Shown: piece after piece, positions 35,566 to 46,729 of the stretch | How the letters are laid out: every line of letters starts with the position of its first letter | Numbering within the stretch: position 1 is the stretch's first letter | Assembly (NCBI GenBank): GCA_010279815.1 | Contig: QEOQ01000640.1 | Location: forward strand, 1,640,963 to 1,704,962 | DNA from: Brachionus plicatilis | Lineage: Eukaryota; Rotifera; Eurotatoria; Ploima; Brachionidae | DNA length: 64,000 bases | Direction: 5' to 3' | The notes under the pieces: model-generated | What the model saw: the letters and a program-made list of their open reading frames with translations, nothing else | What the model was told of the DNA's origin: nothing | Database searches by the model: none | Program-made: the position numbers and the translations under genes

Positions 35566-36147
35566 TTATTTTTAATTAATTTTAATTTAGATTTAATTAC
35601 TAAAAAGAAAAATAAATAAATTAATTCATTAAACTTAGTGTTATTTTTAATTTCCTTTAGACTTAAAAAATCTTGTAAAATATCAGTTTTTTATTCAATC
35701 ATTTTTTTCTTAATTTCTATTATTTTTTGTACCAAAATATTATTATTTTTATTTTTGTTAATTATTAAGTGTTTAGTTCACATCGACAATTATATTATCT
35801 ATAAAAAAAATAAAATAAAATAAAAGATTATCATTAATTAATAAAATAGATTCAATTACAAAAATTAATTTGAATTACATAAAAATGATCACAATTTAGA
35901 AATAAATTACACAAATTAGTCATCCATAGTCATAGTTTACCTTTAAAAAATTATTTAATACGCTATATAGATAAAAAAATTCTCTTTTGTTTCCATATAA
36001 TTCGTTATATTAGATAAAACAAATTTGACAGAGTCTTCAAAGCCTACTTAAATACTTTTAAAACTAAATGAAATAAACGCTTTCAGAATTTTTTATTCAT
36101 TTTCTGGGCAGTTAATAAACAAAGGCTTCTTCGATGTTTATTTCTTG

Positions 36148-36530
36148 TCAATTGTATTTCTTGTCGTTTACCATAATACTTTTACAAATATTATGGTAAA
36201 CTTCTTTACATAATGGGCATCTCATCATTTGTTCTACGAAATAAATTTTATACTTAAAATGTATCTCACTGGCTGACTCAGCTTTAATTGCTTCATACAG
36301 CAGGTTCACCCGAGTTAACTTTTTCAACCCATTAATCCGCTTAATTAAAAAAATCTGTCTTTTTTCAAGTTCACTAAGCATACTGTTCGGAATAAGAATG
36401 TTGTTCAGAATATGCCAAAAGATTGACTGGTAATATTGTTTGAATAAAAATCTAATAAGGTGAGGATTGGAAACCATTGGTTTACAACCAAGACCATTTA
36501 AAGAGTAAAATCATAGATTATCTAAAATAA
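36148..36530 (-). mobile_element. LINE C-terminal fragment of another family
   Basis: The minus strand encodes 'LNGLGCKPMVSNPHL..FLFKQYYQSI' (with a frame change) and then 109 open codons including 'SELEKRQIFLIKRINGLKK' and a late 'CPLC' motif. The pattern is that of the extreme C-terminus of some non-LTR RT proteins. Truncated at both ends. Confidence 0.5.
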
Positions 36531-37944
36531 AAGAAAAACTGTTAAATCATTTTATAATTGTTAATAACGAGTGGCTACTTTGTACCTTTTTGATCTTCTT
36601 TATTGAATTGACTAAATAAAATATCGATAAAAATTTTTTGAATTTGTTTAAATCATATATTAAAATTATGGTTTAAAATCAATTTAATTCTCAACATTAA
36701 AAATAATCATGACAATAATTTTTTTTTGAAAAATTTAAAATCTAAAATATGCCAGTTTCATACGACTTGTGTTTGTATAATTTTACAGTGAGAGAAAGTG
36801 ACGGCCAGTATTGGTCGTGAAAAATTTATTTTTAAGAATCAATTAACTATTAAATAATAGAAATTTTATTTCAAGTTTAATTGAGTTAATCAAAAATACA
36901 AATTAAAAAATATTCAAATTTCAATCAATTTTTTTGTTGCCTTCATTACCCTTTAACTGGAAAGTTAACTATATGCAGTCCAACGATGGGAATGAATGAT
37001 GCCTTTGGGCGCTACATGATTGTAAATAAAGCTTATTAAATAAATTAAAAATTTTATTGTTTCACACTTTGGTAAATTTGTCTGTCCGAGTAACCATATC
37101 TAAAAATTATCAGCTTCATTACGGTTTTGACTCATTTTTAATTTTTAAATTGAAATTTTTATTTTATTTTTAGTCTATAAATTTGAAAGAAACTGCAAAT
37201 GATATATACAGTATTCAAGCTATCTAAAATTGGAATAAAAATTAATTGAAAATTTAACCTGGTCTGTGGTCAAAAATATTATTGCCCGTATTTTTTTTTA
37301 CCTGGTCGTAAAATTTTTCGGCCACTGGTCATCAGGTTTATGCTATCCAAATTCGCAGAAATCCTAAAAAATTATTCATTTTTTATAAAAAAGAAAAAAG
37401 ACCTTAAATATATAGAAAAAAGATCAAAATTTAAAATTTTTTTAACCTCTTTATTATCAATTTGGTAGAAAGTATTCTCAAATTAAAAAAAACTTGCCAA
37501 ATATTGAAATAGCAATACAGTGAAAAATTTTTCTTAACAAGAAAGGCAAATATTTCCAATTTTCGTCAAAAAAACTAGCTGAAGTACTAAGAGTTTACTA
37601 GTACTAAAAATTTTCTGTTTTGAAAGATTTAATTGAATTTCATACTGCCAAAAAATGAGTTCAAATTTTTTATTTTACTACTACAATGGTTATATATATT
37701 ACATTATTTAATTACCAAATGTAAATTCGAAAAAAAAATTAGTAATTAAAAATTGTAACTTTTAACCAAATCTCTTTATTTATTTTTTCAAAGGAAATTT
37801 GAGGCTATTTTAAAAAATATATTCATTTTATTGTGACTCACTTGAATATTTAAAACTAGACTATTTCACTAAACCAAACTGGTTAAAATTTTATTTATTT
37901 TATTTTAGGCTAAATTAAAGAAAATTTTTCGAATTTCTTGTACA
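36531..37944. other. Region upstream of the glycosyltransferase-like gene
   Basis: No gene seen. A strong acceptor-like TTTTATTTTATTTTAG ends at about 37908, 36 bases before the ATG, so the gene probably has a 5' UTR intron or receives a spliced leader. Confidence 0.4.
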
Positions 37945-39018
37945 ATGTCCCGAAAAAGATTCAACTCAAGACAAAATTATTTAATATTTATTATTTTTTT
38001 AATCATTAGCTTTTTTTTATTTAATAAATTTTTTATTTCAAAACTGGATGAATCAATATTTAAAATTACGGTCAAAAATGTCCAAGACTTGGTTAAAAAA
38101 CCGATTTGTAGTTGCCGCAACAAATCAATGAAAATATTTAAGTCAGATAACATTATACAAATTATCTCTGACAAGAACTATCGGTTAACTCAAGAAGAAC
38201 TAGAAAACTCAAAAATGGCCTGCGATTCGGAAAAAGTTTTACAAAGAGGACCAAATCAAAAAGTCATATCGTATTCAATTTTTGGAAACAACTCATTTTA
38301 TTTTCGTTATTTGGAATTGATATCCAAAACAGCGAAAAAGTTATTTCCAGAATGGACAATCCGGTTTTATCATGATAGCACATTTGACAAAGAATTGATG
38401 TGTAAAATCGAATGTGAATACAGTAATGTTGATTTTTGTAGCATTGATAAATTATTATACCAAAGGTTTTCTGTGGGTTTTATGATTCCGACATTTTGGA
38501 GGTGGCTGCCAATCGGAGATAGCTTTGTAGATGTGTTTTTAAGCAGGGATTCAGATTTTTGTTTGGTTGAAAGAGAACGAGATGCGGTCAATGAATGGTT
38601 AGGTCTGGACACTTTATTTCATATTATGAGAGATCACCCACTGCATGACATGTTCATGCTCGCTGGCATGTGGGGCTTTGCGAGTGAAAAAGACCGGACT
38701 TTGGCATCAGAAATTTTCAAGATTATTTTTGATCCTTCTCATGAAAGGTGGCATGCTAACCACGTCAATGAGAAACAAGCAGATCAAATATTTCTGAAAA
38801 AATATCTCTGGCATAAAGTAGAAAAGAATTTCACTTCCCATGACAGTTTTCACTGTTTAAAATATAAAAGTCGCCCTTTCCCATCTCAAAGGCCATGGTT
38901 TTATTGTCATGTTGGAGGCTATGGATGCTGTGGACCAGAATTTTTGAACTCAAGTTTTCCTCACGAATGTCCTTATGAATGCCGACCTAAAGAGCATAAG
39001 GAATGGGTTTTTTGTTAA
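37945..39018 (+). CDS. Type II membrane putative glycosyltransferase, single coding exon
   Basis: 357 aa, ATG to TAA without introns. A short basic tail (RKRFNSRQN) is followed by one transmembrane segment at about residues 12-31, the classic Golgi signal-anchor layout. The lumenal part has 'KVISYSIFGNNSFYFRYLELI', 'FPEWTIRFYHD' and a DxD-like 'SRDSDF' (D202-S203-D204), the metal/nucleotide-sugar site in many GT-A enzymes. This is followed by 'RDHPLHDMFMLAGMWGF'. The C-terminal 60 residues are Cys-rich (CHVGGYGCCGPEF, CPYEC), suggesting disulfides. Family and acceptor sugar are not identified. No other intron-free host gene of this size is seen in the window. Confidence 0.75.
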   Translation: MSRKRFNSRQNYLIFIIFLIISFFLFNKFFISKLDESIFKITVKNVQDLVKKPICSCRNKSMKIFKSDNIIQIISDKNYRLTQEELENSKMACDSEKVLQRGPNQKVISYSIFGNNSFYFRYLELISKTAKKLFPEWTIRFYHDSTFDKELMCKIECEYSNVDFCSIDKLLYQRFSVGFMIPTFWRWLPIGDSFVDVFLSRDSDFCLVERERDAVNEWLGLDTLFHIMRDHPLHDMFMLAGMWGFASEKDRTLASEIFKIIFDPSHERWHANHVNEKQADQIFLKKYLWHKVEKNFTSHDSFHCLKYKSRPFPSQRPWFYCHVGGYGCCGPEFLNSSFPHECPYECRPKEHKEWVFC

Positions 39019-40586
39019 AAACTTTTTAAAAATTTCCATTGTCAAATTAAATTTATAATTTTTATTTTTGTTTTTTTTTCTTTTTAAAACCGTAGATTTT
39101 ATTTTAAATTTATCGAGCATTAGCTTTTTCAGATTTAAAAATTAAAAATAAAAAGATAAAATTTTTTTTTTTTCAGTTTAAATTTGATCAAATAAACGCA
39201 TTAAATAAAGCGGTAAAGGTATTAAAAATATTAAAAATTTATACAATTAGTGTAATAAAGAAGAAATAGATGATTTATTTAGAATTTGAAAAAAAAAAGG
39301 TCCAAAAATTAAAAAACGTCGTAAGTAAACACTATAAATATATAATTATTCAGCATGTTCAGTAATTGCCTAATTTTTTGTAAGCCCATTGCTCATTCGT
39401 TTACTTTATTATTTATAAAAATTGTTTACTTGTTTTTAAAAATTCATATTTTTTTGATTATTTCTTCAATTAAAAAACAAAAATATTCAAATTTAGCTAA
39501 ATAAAAATGATCTGATTCGAAGATACTGAAGCTTCTTTTTTTATTCAATTTCAAATATCTGAAAAAAAAAGACTTGAACTTAATTAAAATCCTTGTTAAT
39601 TTAAAAAAATGGGTTATAAATCCAAGCAACTTTTTTACTAGGATCTCTTTTTTTTTCAAAATTTTTCTATGGCTTAGAATTTTTCTATCATCAAAAGTCA
39701 TCATTTTTCTAAAGTTTCTCTTTGCATTCTAAAAATACTCTTATTATATTAAATTATTAATTTATTTGTCTAAAAAAACTCTCGTGAAATAAAATATTTA
39801 AAAATACCTAAGTAAAATTAAAATTATTTTTTATAAAAATACTCTTTAATAACCATAAAAATTTCGTAAAGTGTAAATAATGTTTAATTTTATCCTTAAT
39901 CTCTTTTCTCATCAGTTTAGACGAGCTAATTAAGTCATGATCATGATCATCTTGGTTTTGTAGCATATTGATATTCTGTTTTTCATTTTCTAGTAGTGAT
40001 AATAATATTAAAATTAGTGCTAAAAATAATTTAAAGCCTTTTTTATTTATGTGTGTGACTAGCTAAAGCTCATTCGTATTAAAAAAAAAGTTAAGCAAAA
40101 AATATAGGAAAAAATTCTTTCTTTTTTAAGTGTTGACTTTTAAATTATTTGTTGAAACAAGATAGTCTGAGTATTAATTTAAATTCCTTCGAAAACTTCG
40201 CAACGATTCCAACAGCCAAAACGCGAGAGCTAGTCTCTATCTTGTTTAATCATAAAATTAGTTTATAATTTATAATTTATATTTTTGTAGCAATTTACTA
40301 TATGTCTGACAATTCTTACTGTATATTTTAATAACAATTATTGTACAATTAGATTTAATTCTCAAATCAATAATTTTTAATCAATAAAACGTTTGAAACT
40401 CAAATCGAAATAAATTGTAATGTTCATCTTCTTATAAATCGGTCACTGTGACTGCGAAATTGGTCGAAAAAAATCATAAAAAAATTAAATTTTATTTTTA
40501 TTCAATTTTGTCTCTTTTAATTGAAAATCCATGAGAATAATTTTTTTATAATAAAATATAATATTCGTGATTTAAAGGTACCACAA
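39019..40586. other. Intergenic region with LINE tail traces
   Basis: AATAAA at 39192 may end the upstream transcript. 40050-40110 repeats the LINE 3'-tail motif (TAGCTAAAGCTC.TTC plus A run). Otherwise AT-rich and empty as far as I can see. Confidence 0.45.
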
Positions 40587-40859
40587 TCATTGTTCAAATT
40601 CTAATTTAGTTTCAGAATCGCAGTAAAATGAGTCACAAGACTGTAACGTTTCATCTCTTTTACACTCCATCTCTTTGTCGTTTCTTTCAAAAAGATGACT
40701 AGATTGAGAATTGTATAAATCAATTTTTTCCTCATAAAATCCATAATAACTAGGAAAGTATGAGCTTTCGGGCAAAAATTTGTCTAAATTGATCACATTT
40801 GTTCTAGGATAATCATTAGACACTACTTTAATAAATAAAATAATTGAAAAAAAGCGCAT
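40587..40859 (-). CDS. Possible small secreted protein, unknown
   Basis: 90 aa on the minus strand. The N-terminus MRFFSIILFIKVVSND looks like a short signal peptide. The rest is acidic and hydrophilic with three cysteines near the end (CKRDETLQSCDSFYC). Composition is more protein-like than other open frames in this AT-rich stretch. It has no recognised homologue and no neighbour support, and could be an exon of a larger gene. Confidence 0.35.
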   Translation of the reverse strand: MRFFSIILFIKVVSNDYPRTNVINLDKFLPESSYFPSYYGFYEEKIDLYNSQSSHLFERNDKEMECKRDETLQSCDSFYCDSETKLEFEQ

Positions 40860-41099
40860 TATCTTCTGTCTAATTACATAGTTTCAGCTTTAATTTATAG
40901 ATTCTAAAATTTTATTTAAATCACACCTATTAATAGAAAGGATATTTATGCATCATATGAAATCAGGGTCAATGTTTTTTTGTTTGTTTATTATTAAAGA
41001 GTCTTAAATAAAATAATCAAATATTCCTTCTCGAATCGTCCAATTTTTCGAGTCATTATCAATTTTTTTTTTATTTTTAATTTTCTTTTTTCAGTCAAT

Positions 41100-41563
41100 G
41101 TGAAATTTTAGTATAAAAATTACAGTACAAAAAGTAAAAAAAGTAATAATTTTTGCGAAATACAGTTGTAATATGTAATTTATACCTATTGAAAAGTAAT
41201 GAAACAAAAAACTTCCAAAAAAAAATTTATAGCTAAGCTTACTTTTGAAAAAAAAATCACTTGTTAATATATAATTTTCTTTCGCTTGCTTTTTTGACTA
41301 TGATTTAATGCATGTGCTATTTTAATAATGTTAAATTAATAATACTTTTTTAACAATTTTTTAATGATCTTGCCATTTTATTTATGCTTTTTATGAATTT
41401 GTACTATTTTAATGATGTTGATTTAATAATAATGCTATTATAACATTTGCTTTTATAAAAAAAGACTCAACTTACTGCATAATTTAACAAATGTTTTTTG
41501 ATGGTGTGCATTTTACAGAAAATTGCAGAGTTTTTGCAGACTTTAGAATCAGTAAGTTTATAT
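41100..41563. repeat. Dispersed repeat, also at 50540-50800
   Basis: Both places share GAAATTTTAGTA, then about 400/200 bases later a block of about 55 bp containing TCATTTTACAGAAAATT or its close variant and TTTGCAGA.CTTAGAAT. The Tigger copy inserted at the right end of this one. Confidence 0.45.
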
Positions 41564-41564
41564 A

Positions 41565-43442
41565 CAGTTGTACCCCGGTTATATCATCCTATTTGTCTGA
41601 GGGGGTCAAAATGATATAAGTGAGGCATGATATAAATGAAAAATTTTATTTAAAAAAAAATTAAAAAATCCATGCATATTTCGTACAAATAAAGTCTAGT
41701 TCTATAGTTTAAAGTAGTCTAGTTCTTTAGTTTTTGATTTAATTTCAATAATTTTTCTTTTTCAATCTTATCCCCTAACCCCTAATAAAACTTATTTCAT
41801 CAGCCGTGGCACAGTCAAATTGCCTATAATAATTAATAAAATTATTAAAATGAATTTCACCACAATCATGATCTATCTTTGGAATCTCAATACCATCATC
41901 ATCATCAGACGTGTCATTGACTACCTCTAAGGGTTTATTTGAATCACATTTAGCTGAAATTAATTCAACCATGTCTTTTTCGTTCAAAAAATTAAAATGC
42001 TTCGCACTCTCATCGACTTTAATGTACTCTTCAACACTCACAATTATATTTGAATCAGGCTTTTTAGTCTTTAATTCTAATAAAGCTATAGTCAAAGCTT
42101 GCATATCATTCTGATCGTTTTCGTCTTCGTTATTATCTAGTAGTTCAGTTGTTCCCAGTTTTGATCCAAAAGTTCTGGATTGTTTTTTTCAGTTATTTGA
42201 GACCAAGCGATTGAAATAAAGTCAAAAGCTTTATCTAAATTAATTTGTTCATTTTTTTTGTTTTGGTCAAATGTTTTGATAAAGTCTTTGATAAGCTGAA
42301 TTCGATATTTAACTTTGAATGAATTAATAATGCTAGCGTCAAATGGTTGAAGTACAGATCTTGTGTTAGGTGGTAAAAACTTTACCATTATGTTTTTGAG
42401 TCCAAAATCTTCATCATCAGGATGAGCTGGACAGTTATCTACCAATAACAGAACTTCTTCGTTCATTTGGTTGTCAAGCCACTTAAGCCAATCTTTCCAT
42501 ACCTCATTTGTCTTCCAAGCTTTATTGTTGAAGTTAAACTTCACAGGAAGAATTGTTAACATTCTTAAAACATCTCGGTATCTTACATTTTCCAATTATG
42601 TACGGTTTTATTTTTACTCTCCTTCTAGCATTAGTAGCCAACATACAAGTGATCATTGCCTTGTCTTTTTTATAACCCTTAACTTCTTCATCTCGGTGGA
42701 ATATGTTTCTATCTGGCCCAAGTCGATAGAAAAGTCCAGTCTAATCAGCATTATAAACATTATTCGGTGGGTAATTTTTTATAGCATCTTTCAAATCATT
42801 ACGACCCGATTGAATATCGTTTTCATTAACCGACCCATTTTCACCACAAATTTTTTTGCTACAGAGATTAAACCAATCTTGAAAACGATTCAACCAACCG
42901 TTAAACGCTTCAAATACCTTTTCAAATTTATGACCCTTTGCTTCAAATAGTTGAAAAAACTCTAAGGTTTTTGTTTTAAGATGGCTCGAAAGAGAAACAA
43001 TTTGTGAGCTCTAGCATTCTTGTACCACTCATACACGGCGTTGTCGATTATCTCAAACATTCCATTTTGTATTCTACATTTTTTTGTTGTTCACGTATTG
43101 ACTTCTTTAAGATATTTTTCTTTGTTTTTAAGAATTTTAGAAATACATGATGGATCAAAGCCATATTTTGTTGCGATCTCTTCATTAGTAATTGTTTGTA
43201 TTTGTTTAATTTCAATTGGTCTAATTTATCTTGAACTGTTAATGCTTTTCTACGTTTACGACCGTTTATTTTTTCACTCATTGTTTCATATACATGATAC
43301 AAGCGAAACATGATATTAGTGAATTTGATATAACTGGATACAAAAACAATGTAAAAGTATTGACGTCCGTTTGTCTTTTAAAGATGATTGATATAAATAA
43401 GGCTTAAAATAAGTGCATGTTGATATAATCGAGGTACGACTG
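41565..43442 (-). mobile_element. Full-length but dead Tigger/pogo transposon
   Basis: The terminal repeats are CAGTTGTACCCCGGTTATAT at 41565 and its diverged complement ending at 43442, flanked by TA. On the minus strand, from right to left, come a CENP-B/psq-like HTH start ('RKRRKALTVQDKLDQL'), then 'NGWLNRFQDW', then 'VYNAD-stop-TGLFYRLGP', where a TAG replaces the Glu of the D-E-T-G block. Next come 'LLLVDNCPAHP' (second Asp) and 'FLPPNTRSVLQPFDASII' (third Asp, DDE_1 type), and an acidic tail ending in 42104-41775. Several frameshifts break it. Confidence 0.9.
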
Positions 43443-43689
43443 TAATTTAATTCAATCAAACGACATATGTCAGACCTCAAGGGCTGATTGAACTTATGCA
43501 TTAAATTAAATTGAAAATCAATAAATAAAAATTAAAATTAAACAAAGTTATGTTTTACAAATTTTTAGAAAGTTTAATTCTACCAAAATTTTTTACAAAA
43601 CTTAAGAGTTTATAATTAATAACAAACCTTCTAAACAATTAAATAAAATTGATTAAAAAAATATTTAAGTTGTAGTTTATTCTGTTGAT

Positions 43690-43930
43690 TTGCTTAGATA
43701 AAGATCTTGTATGATTAGATTGTTCATTAATTGTCTGACTGATTTTTTTGGGTTCAGTTACAATAAAAGATTCAATTTGATTATTTTTGCTAGTTCATTA
43801 CATGTCTATATTTAAGTCTCCAATGATAAAAAGGGGATCATTGAGGTTTAATGTATGTATAAATTTTTCTAATTTTCAAAGGTATTCAAGGTTGTTTACC
43901 ATAGGTGGTTCATACGAATAAACGAAATGA
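43690..43930 (-). mobile_element. LINE endonuclease fragment
   Basis: The minus strand reads 'YEPPMVNNLEYL', a stop, then 'DPLFIIGDLNIDM', the GDxN motif of the APE-type endonuclease, and further 'KSVRQLMNNLIIQ'. Broken by stops. Confidence 0.6.
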
Positions 43931-43949
43931 GAAATATTTTCGACAAAAT

Positions 43950-44195
43950 CACTCGTTTAGAAGTCAAGTCACAAGTCAAGTTTTTTTTTTTCAAAAGTCC
44001 GAGTTCAGGCTTTAAAATTTAGAATACTGAAGAAGAAATTTATGCTAAAAATGCAACAAAAATCTGATATATGGCAAATCTATTGCATAAGACAACCCAA
44101 GAGTATATAAATTTCTTGAAATGAAGCCTGATTTAGCAAATTTAAAAAAAAATTTCTGGACTAGGACTTTTTTTTGGGACTTTTAAACAACTCTG
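43950..44195. mobile_element. Diverged copy of the hAT-type MITE family
   Basis: The right end GACTTTTAAACAACTCTG is identical to that of 49780-49909. The left end (GTCAAGTCACAAGTCAAG, TTTTCAAAAGTCCGAG) is recognisable but lacks a clean terminus. About 120 extra bases lie in the middle. Confidence 0.5.
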
Positions 44196-44204
44196 GTTTA
44201 AACT

Positions 44205-44350
44205 CATTCTCAGAAACTAACATAAAAAAAATACAAGCTATTCAAAATTCAGCAGTGATACCTCTTCCAATTTTGTACACCAAAAGGCCTCTAATAAACT
44301 TAATCGACTTTTTGACTTGAGTGAGAGATCTGTCAGGGCAGGATGGAATA
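44205..44350 (+). mobile_element. LINE fragment
   Basis: The plus strand reads 'LNSFSETNIKKIQAIQNSAV', the same motif as in the LINE at 5402-6610, then decays. Confidence 0.6.
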
Positions 44351-44649
44351 TGACTCAATCAAATTTGAAAATCAATTTTTAAATGGAAAACCACAATAAA
44401 GCCACAATTTACCGTTATTTTGACATTTTTGAAAACCGGTAATTTTCCGTCAAAGAAGTTATTTTTGTACACTTATCGTAATTTTACAAAGTTAAAGTCA
44501 AATCATATTTTCAACGTGAAATAACGTTAATAAACCTAAAAAAATGGCCAAATCCTCCAAATAAATCAGCGCTATACTTAATTTTACAATAAAACAAAAA
44601 ATAATTGGCAAATTTTAACAAATATTCGACATAAGTTTAAGAAATGAAC

Positions 44650-45040
44650 GAAGCAGTTTCTGTACTAGAATACTAGCCGTCTGTCCCAGAACAAAGCACG
44701 GATACTTTAAATAAGATGCAAAAGTATATTATGACGCTAGTATGAATCGTAAAGCCTTATAAGGACCAAATTAAAGAAATGGCAACGGAGAAAGCAGCCC
44801 GCCCTTTCGTGAGCAAGCCTCATCAGCATTAGTATAAAGCCTGAGAGCACTTTGGTGATTATTGCGAACGGCAGCCGCCTGGAGAAGATAGCGGTCACTT
44901 TTAGGGAAGGAAGATTTAAAAAGCAAGCATTATCCAAGTTGAAGGATCTGAAAGATCGGACGGGCTTCGAGCAGATCTAAGTCAATCCTAAAAGCCGAAT
45001 GTGAACGAGTTCTCGAGCGTTACCTTAAAGAATAAAAAAG
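44650..45040 (+). mobile_element. GC-richer LINE ORF1-like fragment
   Basis: Base composition rises sharply (blocks such as GCAGCCCGCCCTTTCGTGAG). The plus strand reads 'IIANGSRLEKIAVTFREGRF', then 'KQALSKLKDLKDRTGFEQI', a stop, and 'VNPKSRMNEF'. The pattern 'lysine-rich helix, then GFEQIYVNP-D' is typical of jockey-like ORF1/ORF2 leader regions. Stops interrupt it. Confidence 0.45.
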
Positions 45041-45079
45041 AGAGATCTAAATTTTAATTTATTATTTGATAATTGAATT

Positions 45080-45915
45080 TTAGTTATATTTAACGAGGAA
45101 AAATGCGTTGTCATTCATTATGGCCCAAACAACCAAAAATGCGATTCTAAATTGGGTCATTCGGAAAATAGTTACAAATTAGATGAGTCAACTCAAGAAA
45201 GAGACTTAGGTGTGATTTTTAGTAACCATTTGAAAAGTTCAGCACATATCGCAGCAGTTATTAAGAAGGCTAATCAAACTTTAGGTCTAATCAAACGTAC
45301 ATTTAAATACCGTGATATGCAAACAATCAAGAAGTTGTATACTTCCCTAGTTAGACCTCTCTTAGAGAATGCTGTCCAAGTTTGGAATCCGATGTTAAAG
45401 AAGGACATAGCAAGTATAGAAACAGTACAAAGAAGGGCGACGAAGCTAATCGGAGAGTTAAAAAACTTGAGCAATGAGGAACGTCTTAGACAATTGAAAC
45501 TTACAACGCTTGAAGAAAGAAGATTAAGAGGTGATTTAATTGAAAAGTTTAAAATTGTAAAAAACTTTGATGAGGTTGAGTGGCATTACCCGTTGGATCA
45601 ATTGTCGGAACATTATGAAACAAGAAGTCATGGTTATGGTTTTGAAAAACAACTTGTCAGAAATAATAATACAAGATTAAACTTTTTTACAAACCGAGTT
45701 GCAAATGTCTGGAATAAATTACCAAGAGAAATGATTGAGCAAACAACGTTAAATGGATTTAAAAATAAACTAGACAACTATTTTTTGTTAAAAAAAGTTT
45801 GTACAGGTTACCATAGCGCAACTAATCCTTGTGCTCCGTTTAAGGATGATTAAAAGTCATCTTTATTCTATAACCTTATATTATTATAATTATTATTATT
45901 ATTATTATTATATCC
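45080..45915 (+). mobile_element. 5'-truncated LINE, open RT C-terminus, ATT-repeat tail
   Basis: Open for about 255 codons (the frame continues upstream of the first ATG at 45152) to TAA at 45853. Motifs: 'TQERDLGVIFSNHLKSSAHI', 'VRPLLENAVQVWNPMLKKDI', 'LEERRLRGDLIEKFKI', 'FFTNRVANVWNKLP'. The 3' end is an ATT microsatellite (45880-45912). Intact frame, so recent. Confidence 0.88.
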
Positions 45916-46139
45916 GCTACTGATGTTCAGCAGTGAACAAGGATGGTTTTGGATCTTTCTTCTAATTTAACAAAAATCGGTTTTCTTTGATTCACTTGAC
46001 CAGTACTCAACTTATAAACGGATGTAATTTTTTTCAACTTTTTCCGTCTTGGGAATTCCGATGACTTAATTCAATTGGTGTTTCCGATATAATAACAATA
46101 TATCACTCATTTCTTAGAGGAGATAACAATTGGTATCAA

Positions 46140-46350
46140 TTTTTCTTGAAATGCAGAAATCCTACGAAGATTACATGACAAAAGACTTGTCCTAAAAATT
46201 AATCACAAAGCCTCATTGAGAAAATTAATTTATAAATTACTTTACAAACCGCTGCTTAAAATCATGGAACAGTTTATCAGTGAATGCTAATAATGCGAAA
46301 ATAATAAACAGTTTCAAAGCGGTCATTAACAAAGAATTTTTTGGAATAGT
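46140..46350 (+). mobile_element. Decayed LINE C-terminus
   Basis: Broken frames resemble 'RRLHDKRLVLKINHKASLR' and 'WNSLSVNANNAKIINSFKAVIN', the same C-terminal module as at 45660-45790. Confidence 0.4.
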
Positions 46351-46455
46351 GAGAAAAAAAGAATGACGAAGTTACTTTTGATAACTACTTTACCTCCACT
46401 ATTACTATTATAAGAAAAACTCTGTTAATTTATTTATCAATACAATTTAACTGTA

Positions 46456-46722
46456 TCAATATTTTAGTGTCATCGATATAGCCCAACTGATTCCTCTTGA
46501 TAAAATTGTCATTTTAGGTATCTCATTAACTCGATAAAACAAATTCATATTAAATAAATAATCTAAAATTTTATCAAAAGAAAATTCAGAGACAACTTGA
46601 TTAATTCTTTCTTCTAATTTAACATAAATCCGTTTTCTTTGATTCACTTGACCAGTACTCAACTTAAGATAGTCATTTTCCATATATGATTGCTCGAGTT
46701 TGAGGCTCGTAATTAAGCACAA
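46456..46722 (-). pseudogene. Unknown 88-codon open frame with a duplicated segment
   Basis: The minus strand is open with a lysine/glutamate-rich product ('QRKRIYVKLEERINQVV'). A stretch of about 60 bases of it (46604-46663) is repeated in the same orientation at 45953-46012. No start of convincing quality and no recognised family; probably a transposon piece. Confidence 0.25.
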
Positions 46723-46729
46723 AAAAATT

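Noticed and set aside
42471..43313. Plus-strand frames of 97-159 codons
   Set aside because: Antisense to the Tigger transposase.
45880..45915. ATT microsatellite as a CRISPR or satellite array
   Set aside because: It is a short 3-bp repeat forming the LINE 3' tail.
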